Below are positions 8,101 through 16,862 of a stretch of 64,000 nucleotides of DNA, in pieces; the first letter of the stretch is position 1, and each line of letters opens with the position of its first letter. The stretch lies in the NCBI GenBank assembly GCA_964408455.1, contig CAYOZN010000014.1:1-64000 (forward strand), written 5' to 3'. The DNA comes from CAYOZN01 sp964408455. GTDB lineage: Bacteria; Planctomycetota; Phycisphaerae; UBA1845; UTPLA1. Below the pieces are notes generated by a model. It was not told the origin of the DNA. It saw only the letters and a program-made list of their open reading frames with translations, and made no database searches. The translations under genes were made by a program, and so were the position numbers.

Positions 8101-9726
8101 ATGGCCCCGTGGGATCAGACAGACCGAACTGACGCAACCGCCCGCGACCAGGCCGCCGCGACACTGCCGGGCGGCATGGCGCTCGATCCGCTGTTGTCCG
8201 TTCGCCTGCTGAGCTGGTTCGTGCGGCTTCGATGGATTTTCGTGCTGGCCTCGTTCGGCGTGCTTGCCCTGGAACGATTCCTCGCGCCGGGTTCGAGGCG
8301 GCCTGTGGCATTGCTCATCGCGCTCGCGGCTTTGGCGGCAGCAAATCTCGTCTGGTGGGCCCTGGCAGCCTGGCTGGAGCGCAGCGGCAATGCGGACGGG
8401 CGCGCGGGGGCGAGCCGGATCCGACTGCTTGCGTTTGCGCACGTTCAGATGGCGGTCGATCTGCTGATCCTGACGATCATTCTGCGATTTACCGGCGGCG
8501 TCGAGAACCCGCTGGCGATTTTCTATGTCTTTCATATGGCACTGGGTTCGTTGCTGCTGCCTTCCAGCCATGCGCTGGCCCAGGGTCTGTGGGCGATCGT
8601 GCTGTATGGCAGCCTGGCGCTGGGCGAAGTGCTGGGAATCGTCCGGCCGCATTATCCGCTTTTGGGTTCGACGGGGGCTGCAAACGCATACGAGCAAGGC
8701 GTGTATGCCGGGGCCGCGGTGGCGGCACTGACCTGCGGCGTGCTGGGCACCCTTTACTTCACGGGATTTATCGCCACCAGGCTTCGCCGCCGCGAGGAAG
8801 AGCTTAGAGCCACCAATGTGGCACTTCAGAAGTCCCAGACGGCGATTCGCGACCTTCAGAGCCGGCGATCGAGGTTCATGCAGACGGCCGCCCATCGGCT
8901 GAAGAGCCCGCTGGCGACCATTCAGACGCTCGCCAGCCTGGTCTGCGACGACGTCGTGCACGGGCCCGATGCACAGGGCACATGCCATCGGATTGTCCGC
9001 TGCTGCGACGAAGGCATCGCCCACGTTGCTGAACTGCTGACGCTGGCCAGGGTGCAGGACGCCGATCCGGGACGTCACCGGCTCGCCAACGCGGATGTCT
9101 GCGCGGTGGTGGAAGATCAGTGTCGCCGCTTTCAGGCCGTGGCCGACGGGCGCGGCATCCAGTTCGCCTGCCGGGTGCCGCACGGCACCGACCTCCGCGC
9201 CCACGTCGATGCTCGCGATTTCGCCGATTGCATGGGAAACCTCATCGACAATGCGCTGAAGTACACGCCGGCGGGCGGCAACGTGACCGTGACGGTGGAG
9301 TCTGGCCCCAGCGCCGAAGGCAAGTCACCGGGCTGCGCGGTAATCCACGTGAAAGACACCGGCATCGGCTTCGACGCCGAGGCGCTGGTCGAGCCCGACG
9401 GCGACGGCGGCTCGATCTTCGATGCCTATCGGCGCGGCAACAACGCCCTGGCCGCCGGCATCGCCGGATCGGGACTTGGCCTCGCGATTGTGCGGGTGGT
9501 GGTGGAACAGGCCGGCGGCCAAATCGACGTCCGTTCGAAGCCGGGCAGCGGAACCCATTTCAAAATCAGTCTGCCCACGGGCGGCATGCAGACCGACCAG
9601 CTGGCGGTGCGTGACACGCGTTCGACGCGCATGCGGATCGGCGCCGGCCCGGAAGTGCCATTCCTGCCACGCCAGGGCGAATCGGCATCAGAGGCACCCA
9701 GGGAGTCGAGCCATGCTCACGCTTGA
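8101..9726 (+). CDS. RegB/PrrB-like redox-responsive sensor histidine kinase
   Basis: This 541-residue membrane kinase has about six predicted membrane helices (residues ~35-225). The loop FTGGVENPLAIFYVFH near residue 131 resembles the GGxxNPF quinone-sensing motif of RegB/PrrB/ActS. A DHp domain with the phosphoacceptor His265 (AAHRLKSPL) follows. The HATPase domain has an N box (NLIDNALKYTP), DTGIGFD and GSGLGLAIV. RegB homologues monitor quinone redox state and regulate hydrogenase, photosynthesis or nitrogen genes in proteobacteria. Its position inside the hydrogenase structural genes suggests a role in sensing the redox state that the enzyme acts on. The 3' end overlaps hydG by 14 nt. 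The 50-residue cytoplasmic tail after the ATPase domain is not conserved in any family I know. Confidence 0.85.
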   Translation: MAPWDQTDRTDATARDQAAATLPGGMALDPLLSVRLLSWFVRLRWIFVLASFGVLALERFLAPGSRRPVALLIALAALAAANLVWWALAAWLERSGNADGRAGASRIRLLAFAHVQMAVDLLILTIILRFTGGVENPLAIFYVFHMALGSLLLPSSHALAQGLWAIVLYGSLALGEVLGIVRPHYPLLGSTGAANAYEQGVYAGAAVAALTCGVLGTLYFTGFIATRLRRREEELRATNVALQKSQTAIRDLQSRRSRFMQTAAHRLKSPLATIQTLASLVCDDVVHGPDAQGTCHRIVRCCDEGIAHVAELLTLARVQDADPGRHRLANADVCAVVEDQCRRFQAVADGRGIQFACRVPHGTDLRAHVDARDFADCMGNLIDNALKYTPAGGNVTVTVESGPSAEGKSPGCAVIHVKDTGIGFDAEALVEPDGDGGSIFDAYRRGNNALAAGIAGSGLGLAIVRVVVEQAGGQIDVRSKPGSGTHFKISLPTGGMQTDQLAVRDTRSTRMRIGAGPEVPFLPRQGESASEAPRESSHAHA

Positions 9727-10573
9727 AGAAACTCGCACGGATAGACGAAGCGTGTACTGCCCGCAAACGGCCGAGGTGCTGACGGTGCGTCCGCAGACAG
9801 AGCTGGAGTGCAAATACGAGCTTCGGCTCGAGAACGGACGTGCGCTGGACCACGTTCCCGGTCAATTCGTTCAGGTCTCCATCCCCTGCGTCGGCGAATG
9901 TCCGATCTCAATCTGCTCGTCCCCGACGCGCGCAGAAGGCGGGCGCTTCGAGTTGACGGTCAGGCGCGTGGGGGAAGTGACGGCGGCGATTCACCGGCTG
10001 AGGCCCGGAGATGAATTGGGTATTCGCGGTCCGTTGGGCCGCGGCTTCGACATGGACGCGCTGGCGGGCCACGACATCATCGTGGTCGCCGGTGGTTGCG
10101 CGCTGGCGCCGGCGCGATCGGTCATTCAGTACATCCTCGACCGCCGCGAGGAATTCGGCACGTTTCATCTGCTGTATGGCGCTCGGTCCGCGGGGGAACT
10201 GCTGTTCAAAGATGAACTGGCGGCGTGGGGGGCGGACCCGCGGATCGAGTGCCTCGTCACGGTGGACAAGGGCGACGCAACCTGGCGGGGACACGTCGGC
10301 GTCGTCACGCGGCTGTTCGCCTGTCTTCCGCACATGGACGCGTCGGCGGTACGAGCGGTGGTGATCGGTCCACCCGTCATGTTCAAGTTTGTCATGCTCG
10401 AGCTGCTGGCCCGCGGCATTGCCCAGCAGCACATCTTCTTTTCGCTCGAGCGAAGAATGAAATGCGGCATCGGCAAGTGCGGCCACTGCCAGGTGAACGA
10501 TCTGTACGCCTGTCTTGATGGCCCGGTGTTTAACTACGCCGAGATCGTCGGCGTGCGCGAGGCAATCGCATGA
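9713..10573 (+). CDS. hydG: HydG-like FAD/NAD(P)-binding subunit of group 3b hydrogenase
   Basis: This 286-residue diaphorase subunit belongs to the ferredoxin-NADP reductase fold, together with AsrB and sulfhydrogenase gamma. Features are the FAD-binding PGQFVQVSIPCVGECPISI region, the NAD(P)-binding GGCALAPARSVIQYI region, and a C-terminal [2Fe-2S]-type cluster (MKCGIGKCGHCQVNDLYAC). It should exchange electrons between NAD(P)H and HydB. The ATG at 9713 is preceded by AGGGAG and lies within the 3' end of the kinase gene. The gene ends in an ATGA overlap with hydD. In archaeal and bacterial group 3b operons hydB, G, D and A normally follow each other; here two regulator genes separate hydB from hydG. 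Confidence 0.9.
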   Translation: MLTLEETRTDRRSVYCPQTAEVLTVRPQTELECKYELRLENGRALDHVPGQFVQVSIPCVGECPISICSSPTRAEGGRFELTVRRVGEVTAAIHRLRPGDELGIRGPLGRGFDMDALAGHDIIVVAGGCALAPARSVIQYILDRREEFGTFHLLYGARSAGELLFKDELAAWGADPRIECLVTVDKGDATWRGHVGVVTRLFACLPHMDASAVRAVVIGPPVMFKFVMLELLARGIAQQHIFFSLERRMKCGIGKCGHCQVNDLYACLDGPVFNYAEIVGVREAIA

Positions 10574-11388
10574 CTGCGCGAATGGAAACAACCTGTCCTG
10601 TCGAGCGCGAAGGCGACCGGTCCGGCCTGGAACCAGGCCGCCATCGCAAGCCGCGCATTGCGATTTTCAGTCTGACCAGCTGCGAAGGCTGTTCGCTGGC
10701 GATTCTGGAACTTGAGGACCGTCTGCTGGAGATCCTCGGCGCGGTGGACATCGTCAACTTCCGCGAAGGCATGAGCGAACGCGCCTGGGACATCGACATC
10801 GGCTTCGTCGACGGCGCCGTCACGACGCCCCACGACGAGACGTGCATTCGCGAGTTTCGCGAGAAATGCACGACGCTGGTGGCGATCGGGGCGTGCGCCT
10901 GTCTGGGCGGCGTCAACACGCTGAAACATCACCAGGATGGCGAAAGCTACCGCCAATACGTGTATGGCGACGGGGCGAAGTTCTTCCCCACGACCGAGGC
11001 GCGGCCGCTCTCGGCCGTGGTGAAGGTCGACTTTGAGCTGCCGGGCTGCCCCATGAACAAGGAGGAGTTTCTGCGACTGGCGGCCTGCGTGCTGGCGAAT
11101 CGACCGTTCCGCCTGCCGACGTATCCCGTCTGCGTGGAGTGCAAGCGTCGCGGCACCCTCTGCATGTATGAGCGGGGCGAAGTGTGCCTCGGGCCCATCA
11201 CACGGGCCGGCTGCAACGCCATCTGTCCGTTCTACGGCGCTCGCTGTGAAGGCTGCCGCGGACTGCTCGGCGACGAAGCCCTGAAGGCCTTTGGCCGCAA
11301 CGTGCGGGAGTTCTACGACGAGTCGCCCGAAGACATCGCGGCCAGCCTTCGGCTATACGGTGCCCACCAGAAAGGAGAGCTGCCGTGA
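10570..11388 (+). CDS. hydD: [NiFe] hydrogenase small subunit (HydD, group 3b)
   Basis: This 272-residue small subunit binds the electron-transfer clusters next to the [NiFe] subunit. The proximal-cluster motif SLTSCEGCSL (Cys38, Cys41), the GACACLGGV stretch and PGCPMNKEEF are present. The C-terminal cysteines (CVECKRRGTLC, CLGPITRAGC, ICPFYGARCEGC) match the pattern of group 3b/3c small subunits. There is no Tat signal, so it stays in the cytoplasm with its partners. It starts in an ATGA overlap with hydG and ends overlapping the GTG of hydA. Confidence 0.92.
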   Translation: MTARMETTCPVEREGDRSGLEPGRHRKPRIAIFSLTSCEGCSLAILELEDRLLEILGAVDIVNFREGMSERAWDIDIGFVDGAVTTPHDETCIREFREKCTTLVAIGACACLGGVNTLKHHQDGESYRQYVYGDGAKFFPTTEARPLSAVVKVDFELPGCPMNKEEFLRLAACVLANRPFRLPTYPVCVECKRRGTLCMYERGEVCLGPITRAGCNAICPFYGARCEGCRGLLGDEALKAFGRNVREFYDESPEDIAASLRLYGAHQKGELP

Positions 11389-12749
11389 CGGCGCGACCTT
11401 GCGGCGGCAATGGAAGCAGCGGCCCGCCGGGCGGCGCGGTCGACGGCGGCCCTGCCGGGTTGAAGATCGAAGTTCATGAAATTACGCGCGTCGAGGGCCA
11501 TGGCAACATCTCGGTGCGGCTCGACGATGGCGAGATCACGCGGCTCGAGTTACAGATCGTTGAGAGTCCGCGCTTCTTCGAGGCCTTTCTGCGCGGCCGC
11601 AAGTACGACGAGGCGGCGCGCATCGCCTGCCGCATCTGTGGCATCTGCTCGGTCGGGCACACCACGGCCGGCACCAAGGCCATCGAGGCGGCCTGCGGCA
11701 TCGTGCCCAGCGAGCAGACGGTGCTGCTGCGCAAGCTCATCCTCATGGGCGAGGAGATTCAAAGCCACGTGCTGCACCTGTATTTTCTCGCCGCGCCGGA
11801 CTTTCTCGGCGTCGGATCGGTCATTCCGCTCGCCCGCACCATGCCCGACGTGGTCAAGCGGGCCCTGCGAATGAAAAAGCTGGCGAACGATCTGTGCGCC
11901 GTCGTGGGCGGACGCCACATTCACCCGATCGCCTACCAGGTGGGCGGCTTCTCGCACTTTCCGCGCCCGGCCGAGCTGGTCGACATTCGCCGTCAGCTGG
12001 AAGAGGCCCGGCCCGATCTTGATGCGACGGTCGGCCTGTTCGAGCAGCTTCGCATACCGGATGTGCATCGAGACACGGAATATGTTTCGCTGAAATGTGC
12101 AGGCGAGTATGCGTTCTACGATGGCGACATCGTATCGACGCGAGACGCCGTCCCGACGCCGGTGGCGGAGTATCGGCGGCGCGTGATTGAAGACGTGGTC
12201 GCACACTCGTCGGCCAAGCACTGCCGCTCGCCGCATTCGCCCAGCTATGCCGTCGGCGCCCTGGCACGGTTCAACAACAACCATGCGCAACTTCACCCGC
12301 AGGCGAAGCGAGCGGCCGAACGCCTGGGCCTGAAGGCGATCTGCGACAATCCGTACATGAACAACGCCGCTCAGCTCGTCGAAGTCGTCCACTGCGTCGA
12401 AGAGGCCATCACCCTGTGCGACAGGCTTCTGGCGCGCGGCATTGAGGTGGAGCCGCTGGTGCCGCCGCAACGATTCGGGCGCGGCGCGGGCGCGGCCGAG
12501 GTGCCGCGCGGCGTGCTCTTCCACGAGTACGCCCTGGATGAGAAAGGCCACGTGGCGGATGCCAACCTGATCATCCCCACCGGGCAGAATCTGGCGAACA
12601 TCGAAAACGACATGCGTGATGTCACCGCGAACCTGATTGCGAAGAAAGCGAACAGGGACGAGATCACGCAGCAACTGGAAATGCTGGTGCGCGCGTACGA
12701 TCCGTGCATCTCGTGTTCGACGCATTTTCTCGAAATCGACTGGGAGTAG
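11385..12749 (+). CDS. hydA: [NiFe] hydrogenase large subunit (HydA, group 3b)
   Basis: This 454-residue catalytic subunit holds the Ni-Fe(CN)2CO site. The L1 motif is CRICGICSVGH (Cys85, Cys88). The L2 motif DPCISCSTH lies at the C-terminus (Cys441, Cys444, His447) and is followed by the seven-residue tail FLEIDWE. That tail is expected to be removed by the maturation protease encoded next. L1 and L2 together with the partner subunits fit group 3b, NAD(P)-linked bidirectional hydrogenases with possible sulfur reductase activity. The start is the GTG at 11385, overlapping the hydD stop, after AAAGGAGA. The N-terminal ~25 residues are Gly/Ser-rich and not part of the conserved fold. Confidence 0.93.
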   Translation: MTARPCGGNGSSGPPGGAVDGGPAGLKIEVHEITRVEGHGNISVRLDDGEITRLELQIVESPRFFEAFLRGRKYDEAARIACRICGICSVGHTTAGTKAIEAACGIVPSEQTVLLRKLILMGEEIQSHVLHLYFLAAPDFLGVGSVIPLARTMPDVVKRALRMKKLANDLCAVVGGRHIHPIAYQVGGFSHFPRPAELVDIRRQLEEARPDLDATVGLFEQLRIPDVHRDTEYVSLKCAGEYAFYDGDIVSTRDAVPTPVAEYRRRVIEDVVAHSSAKHCRSPHSPSYAVGALARFNNNHAQLHPQAKRAAERLGLKAICDNPYMNNAAQLVEVVHCVEEAITLCDRLLARGIEVEPLVPPQRFGRGAGAAEVPRGVLFHEYALDEKGHVADANLIIPTGQNLANIENDMRDVTANLIAKKANRDEITQQLEMLVRAYDPCISCSTHFLEIDWE

Positions 12750-12751
12750 CC

Positions 12752-13321
12752 ATGATGCCGGCGGCGACAATACCGGAAGGCGGGCAGGCGGTCGCAGACC
12801 GGCGAGAGGATTGTGCCAAGATCATCCTCGTCGGCTGCGGGCGCAGCCATCGCCGCGACGACCAGGCCGGTCTGATCGCCGCACGGCGCCTTTCCGCGAA
12901 CTTGCCGCCCGGCGTGAGCATCGTGGAGACCGAAGCGCCGGCGATCGACATGCTGAATCATGCGGCCTCGGCGCAACTGCTCATCATTGTCGATTCGGCG
13001 CTTGCCGGCGGTCCCATGCCGCCGGGGGCGTGGAAGAAGTTCGTCTGGTCGCGGCTGGAGGCACCCGGAGAACAGGATCACGAAGAGCCATTACACCTGG
13101 CCGGCTCGTCGCACCTGCTGGGCGTGTTCGACATGCTGCGACTGGGGCGCGAATTGTCTCTGCTCCCGCCCGACATCTGGATTTATGCCGTTGCCGCCTC
13201 GGACTTTGGCTACGGCAACGGTCTTTCGCGCCCGGTCGAAACAGGCGTGCGGCAAATGGTGCAATGCATTCAGGCGGACGTTGAAGCCTGGCTTGCAGCG
13301 CGGGACGTGTGTCATGCATGA
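12752..13321 (+). CDS. Hydrogenase maturation protease (HycI/HyaD family)
   Basis: This is a 189-residue nickel-dependent endopeptidase. It removes the short C-terminal peptide of the large subunit after nickel insertion. The N-terminal GCGRSHRRDDQAG, the IIVDSAL strand Asp and the HLLGVFDM His correspond to the three metal ligands of HybD-type proteases, with Asp in place of the first Glu. The ATG at 12752 lies 2 nt after the hydA stop, and GGGAG precedes it. The 3' end overlaps hypA. Pairing with hydA fits cleavage of its seven-residue C-terminal tail. Confidence 0.85.
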   Translation: MMPAATIPEGGQAVADRREDCAKIILVGCGRSHRRDDQAGLIAARRLSANLPPGVSIVETEAPAIDMLNHAASAQLLIIVDSALAGGPMPPGAWKKFVWSRLEAPGEQDHEEPLHLAGSSHLLGVFDMLRLGRELSLLPPDIWIYAVAASDFGYGNGLSRPVETGVRQMVQCIQADVEAWLAARDVCHA

Positions 13322-13664
13322 GCTTTCCGTGGCACAGGCGCTGGTCGAACTTGCCTCCGAGCATGCGAGGCGGGCCGGCACAGATCATGTGATGCGGCTG
13401 AACTGCCGCGTCGGCCTTCTTCGACAAATCGATGCGGATCTGATGCAGACCGCCTTTGAGATGGCCCGGGAGGGCACCACCTGTTCCGAGGCCGAGCTCT
13501 GCATCGAGACGGCGCCGGTGCAGCTGTCTTGTCCACAATGCGGGCAATCCTCTTCGGCCGCGTGCTGGAACTGGACTTGCAAGATGTGCGGAGCGGACTG
13601 CACGCCGACGTCCGGCGGCGAGGAAATGGAGCTTGTTTCGATCGAAGTGGAGAATCCGACGTGA
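13314..13664 (+). CDS. hypA: Hydrogenase nickel incorporation protein HypA
   Basis: This 116-residue HypA starts MHELS; His2 and the N-terminal amine bind nickel. The zinc site is formed by CPQCG and CKMCG. HypA works with HypB to deliver nickel to the large subunit once iron has been inserted. The ATG at 13314 overlaps the protease gene, and the TGA stop overlaps the GTG of hypB. Length and motif spacing are normal for the family. Confidence 0.93.
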   Translation: MHELSVAQALVELASEHARRAGTDHVMRLNCRVGLLRQIDADLMQTAFEMAREGTTCSEAELCIETAPVQLSCPQCGQSSSAACWNWTCKMCGADCTPTSGGEEMELVSIEVENPT

Positions 13665-14359
13665 CGATCCCGGTCATAAAGCGCGTGCTTGAGAAAAATG
13701 ACGCAGCGGCGGCGGAAAACCGCGCAGTTTTCGAGCGGCTGGGCGTCGCCTGCGTCAATCTCCTCGGCGGCGCCGGCTGTGGAAAGACGGCGCTTCTCGA
13801 GGCGGTGCTGCCGGTGCTCCGAAAGGACCTGCGGGTCGCGGTGCTGGAAGGGGACTTGGCGACGACGCGGGACGCCGAGCGCATCGCCGCGCTGGGTGTG
13901 CCCGTGGCACAGCTGTTGACGGATACGGGCTGCCATCTCACGGCTCCGCACGTCCAGCGTGCGCTGGACCGGCTGCCGCTTGAAAAAACCGATCTGCTCG
14001 TCGTCGAAAACGTCGGCAATCCGATCTGCCCGGCCAACTTCGATCTGGGCGAACACGCGCGCATCGCCGTCCTGAGCGTGACCGAAGGCGACGACAAGCC
14101 GGCCAAGTATCCGCTGCTTTTCCGAAGGGCAAACCTGATCGTGCTGAGCAAGTGCGATCTTCTGCCGCACGTACCGTTCGATCCGCACCGCGCGCGACGG
14201 GAACTGCACCTGATGAACTCCGCGGCCCGCGTGCTGAATGCCAGCGCGCGAACGGGTGCGGGCATCGAACGACTGGCGCGGTGGCTGAAGGCATTGAGCA
14301 ACAGGGCGCGGACCGCGGCGGCACAAGCGAGCGGCGTCGCCCAGGAGGCACTGACATGA
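13661..14359 (+). CDS. hypB: Hydrogenase nickel incorporation GTPase HypB
   Basis: This 232-residue SIMIBI GTPase dimerises in the GTP state and hands nickel to the hydrogenase. The P-loop is GGAGCGKTA near residue 36. The metal-binding Cys-His pair is in TGCHLTA; ENVGN and LSKCDLL give the switch and base-recognition elements. There is no His-rich nickel-storage tail and no N-terminal CXXCGC motif, so it is the minimal form. The GTG start overlaps the hypA stop. The stop codon overlaps the ATG of the malic-enzyme gene, so hydrogenase maturation and malic enzyme are translationally linked. Confidence 0.92.
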   Translation: MTIPVIKRVLEKNDAAAAENRAVFERLGVACVNLLGGAGCGKTALLEAVLPVLRKDLRVAVLEGDLATTRDAERIAALGVPVAQLLTDTGCHLTAPHVQRALDRLPLEKTDLLVVENVGNPICPANFDLGEHARIAVLSVTEGDDKPAKYPLLFRRANLIVLSKCDLLPHVPFDPHRARRELHLMNSAARVLNASARTGAGIERLARWLKALSNRARTAAAQASGVAQEALT

Positions 14360-16086
14360 TCGCGACCACATCGAAACCATCGCCGGCGCGCCGAAGCGCT
14401 GCCGGTCCGCGCGGCGCTGCCCTGTTGCGCGACGCACGGCTCAACAAGGACCTCGCCTTCACCGCGGAAGAGCGCGATCGCCTCGGCCTGCACGGCCTGC
14501 TGCCATCGGCGGTCCGCACCATCGAGGACCAGGTCGCGCTGGAGATCGAGCATCTGCGCTCGAAGCGTGACGATCTGGAGAAGTTCATCGGCCTCGTGTC
14601 GCTCCAGGATCGCAACGAGACGCTGTTCTACCGGCTGCTGATTGAAAACCTGAACGAGCTCATGCCCATCGTTTATACGCCGGTCGTGGGGCAGGCCTGT
14701 CAGCGATACAGCCACATTTTCCGCCGGCCGCGTGGCATCTGGCTGACGCCGCGCGATATCGATCGCATTCCGCAGGTCCTGCGCAATGTGCCCGATGCAG
14801 ACGGCATCCGCCTCATCGTCGTCACCGACAACGAGCGCATCCTGGGCCTGGGCGATCAGGGCGCAGGCGGCATGGGCATTCCGGTCGGCAAGATCACGCT
14901 CTATTGCGCGGGCGCGGGGATCGACCCGGCACGCACGCTGCCCATCAGCCTCGATGTGGGCACCAACAATCCCGAGCTGCTGAACGATCCGCTCTACATG
15001 GGTCATCGCGAGCGGCGCCTCCGCGGCGCGGCATACGACGAATTCATCGATGCCTTTGTCGAAGGCGTGCTCGAAGTCTTCCCCAAAGCCCTGCTCCAGT
15101 GGGAGGACTTTCACAAGGAGAATGCCTTCACCCTGCTGGACCGGTACCGCCGCCGCCTCACCTGCTTCAACGACGACATCCAGGGTACGGCAGCAGTCGT
15201 GCTGACGACGATTCGCTCGGCGCTTCGCATCACCGGCCAGCCGCTCGCGCGACAGCGCATCGTCACCGCCGGCGGCGGCGCGGCGGGCATCGGCATCGGC
15301 CGGCTGCTGCGGGCCGCTCTGCGAAAGGATGGCGGCAGTGACAAGGACGTCGTCATGGCATTCACCGATCACGAAGGCCTCATCCACGAAGACAGGCCCA
15401 TCCGTGATGCCCATAAGCGCGAATTCGCGCTCTCGCGCGATCAGATGAAGGCGTTCAAACTCGACGGCCACGGGGGCGTGGCGCCCGGGCTGCTCGAGAC
15501 GGTGCGACAGATCCGCCCGACCATCCTGATCGGCACGACGGCCCAGCCCGGTCTTTTCACCGAGGAGATCATCCGCACGATGGCCGGGCATGTCGATCGG
15601 CCGATCATCCTGGCCCTCAGCAATCCGACCATCAAGACCGAGTGCACGCCGAAGGAGGCCATCACCTGGACCGGAGGCCGCGCGATCATGGCGACCGGCA
15701 GCCCGTTCGGCCCGGTGGAATATGAGGGTCGGCAATACGAGATCTCGCAGGCGAACAACGCCCTGGCATTTCCCGGCATCGGTTTGGGATGCATTCTCGC
15801 CGAGGCCCGCGAAGTGACGGACGATCTCTTCCTTGCCGCGTCGGAAGCGCTGGCCGGGTGCGTGACGGATCAGCGGCTGGCCCAGGGGGCCGTGCTTCCG
15901 TCGGTGGATGAACTGCGCAGCGTGAGCGCACGGGTGGCGGCCGCGGTGATTCGCGAGGCGCGAGATCGGCGACTGGGCAGGATGATTGCGGATGAACAGA
16001 TCGACGACTTCGTCAGGAATGCCATGTGGTATCCGGCGTACCGTTCGATCGAGTCCTGGGATGGGATGGTCGGCGCAGATATCTGA
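14356..16086 (+). CDS. NAD(P)-dependent malic enzyme (large, ~570-residue type)
   Basis: Malic enzyme decarboxylates malate to pyruvate and CO2 with reduction of NAD(P)+. The 576-residue product resembles the long (eukaryote/E. coli MaeA-like) class. Visible are the YTPVVGQACQRYSHIFRRP region with Tyr107, GLGDQGAGGMGIPVGK with Lys179, the metal-binding CFNDDIQGTAA segment and the SNPT loop. It follows hypB with an ATGA overlap and GGAGG upstream of the ATG, so it belongs to the hydrogenase transcript. It may supply or consume NAD(P)H in balance with hydrogenase. The cofactor preference cannot be decided from the motifs seen here. Confidence 0.9.
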   Translation: MIATTSKPSPARRSAAGPRGAALLRDARLNKDLAFTAEERDRLGLHGLLPSAVRTIEDQVALEIEHLRSKRDDLEKFIGLVSLQDRNETLFYRLLIENLNELMPIVYTPVVGQACQRYSHIFRRPRGIWLTPRDIDRIPQVLRNVPDADGIRLIVVTDNERILGLGDQGAGGMGIPVGKITLYCAGAGIDPARTLPISLDVGTNNPELLNDPLYMGHRERRLRGAAYDEFIDAFVEGVLEVFPKALLQWEDFHKENAFTLLDRYRRRLTCFNDDIQGTAAVVLTTIRSALRITGQPLARQRIVTAGGGAAGIGIGRLLRAALRKDGGSDKDVVMAFTDHEGLIHEDRPIRDAHKREFALSRDQMKAFKLDGHGGVAPGLLETVRQIRPTILIGTTAQPGLFTEEIIRTMAGHVDRPIILALSNPTIKTECTPKEAITWTGGRAIMATGSPFGPVEYEGRQYEISQANNALAFPGIGLGCILAEAREVTDDLFLAASEALAGCVTDQRLAQGAVLPSVDELRSVSARVAAAVIREARDRRLGRMIADEQIDDFVRNAMWYPAYRSIESWDGMVGADI

Positions 16087-16139
16087 TGGCCGGCTGCCCC
16101 GCATGGCACGGGGCGCCAGGCGTGGATTGGAGGTTTGCC

Positions 16140-16850
16140 ATGTTAGCCGAAGTCAAGGGTCAAACCCGGGGCGCCGACAAGCTCGTCGAGCGGCAAATGC
16201 GAAACTGGGAAATCGCGCGGGCCCAGAAGACGTCTGGTACCGCGGAAGTTCTGCAACAGGTAGAGCCATTCCTCACCGTTTCGCGAAACGTGGGGTTGTC
16301 CGGCCTCGACGTGGCTCAGCAGATCGCCGCGCGCCTGGGTTGGCCCGTGTTCGACAAGGAACTGCTCCAGCATATGGCGGGCGACGACGCCGTACGTCGC
16401 CGGCTGTACGAACTCATGGATGGCCGCGATCTCACGTGGCTGGAGTCGTGCCTGCGGCCACTGGGCGTCACCGGCGCCGAGCGCGACGACTATTTTCATC
16501 GACTTTCCGAGACCATTCTCAGCCTCGCCCGCAAGGGCCGGGCGGTCTTTGTCGGCCGCGGGGCGGATCTGATTCTCCCGCGCGAAATGGGATTGCGTAT
16601 CCGACTGACGGCCAGCCGGGCGTACTGCACCGGGCAGTTTGCCGCGGCACACGGACTTCAGCAGAAACAGGCGGAGAAGCAGATTGCCGACATTGAGCGC
16701 GAGCGGACGGCCTTCATCCACCGGCACTTTCACGTGGATGCCGGCGATCCCACCAGATTCGATCTCTGTCTGAACTGCGAGCGACTCGCTCCCGAAGAAG
16801 TCGCCGAACTGGTGCTGGCGGCCATGCGCCTGCGGCGAATGATCGAGTAA
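16140..16850 (+). CDS. Cytidylate kinase-like P-loop protein
   Basis: This 236-residue protein matches the cytidylate-kinase-like family (Pfam Cytidylate_kin2 type). Residues ~47-75 (FLTVSRNVGLSGLDVAQQIA, then FDKELLQ) replace the usual GSGGxxIA P-loop with GLSG, so phosphoryl transfer is uncertain. VFVGRGADLIL and the DFHLCLN-like segment (RFDLCLNCERL) are also typical of the family. The ATG at 16140 follows GGAGG. The gene sits 53 nt after the malic-enzyme stop and 12 nt before the next membrane-protein gene. Similar kinase-like genes are seen beside respiratory or redox genes, but the substrate is unknown. Confidence 0.7.
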   Translation: MLAEVKGQTRGADKLVERQMRNWEIARAQKTSGTAEVLQQVEPFLTVSRNVGLSGLDVAQQIAARLGWPVFDKELLQHMAGDDAVRRRLYELMDGRDLTWLESCLRPLGVTGAERDDYFHRLSETILSLARKGRAVFVGRGADLILPREMGLRIRLTASRAYCTGQFAAAHGLQQKQAEKQIADIERERTAFIHRHFHVDAGDPTRFDLCLNCERLAPEEVAELVLAAMRLRRMIE

Positions 16851-16862
16851 GGGGGCAGGACC

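Noticed and set aside
13312..16104. Long minus-strand frame (about 930 codons) opposite hypB and malic enzyme
   Set aside because: It is antisense to clearly recognised genes and has no domain motif; GC-rich third positions often create such frames.
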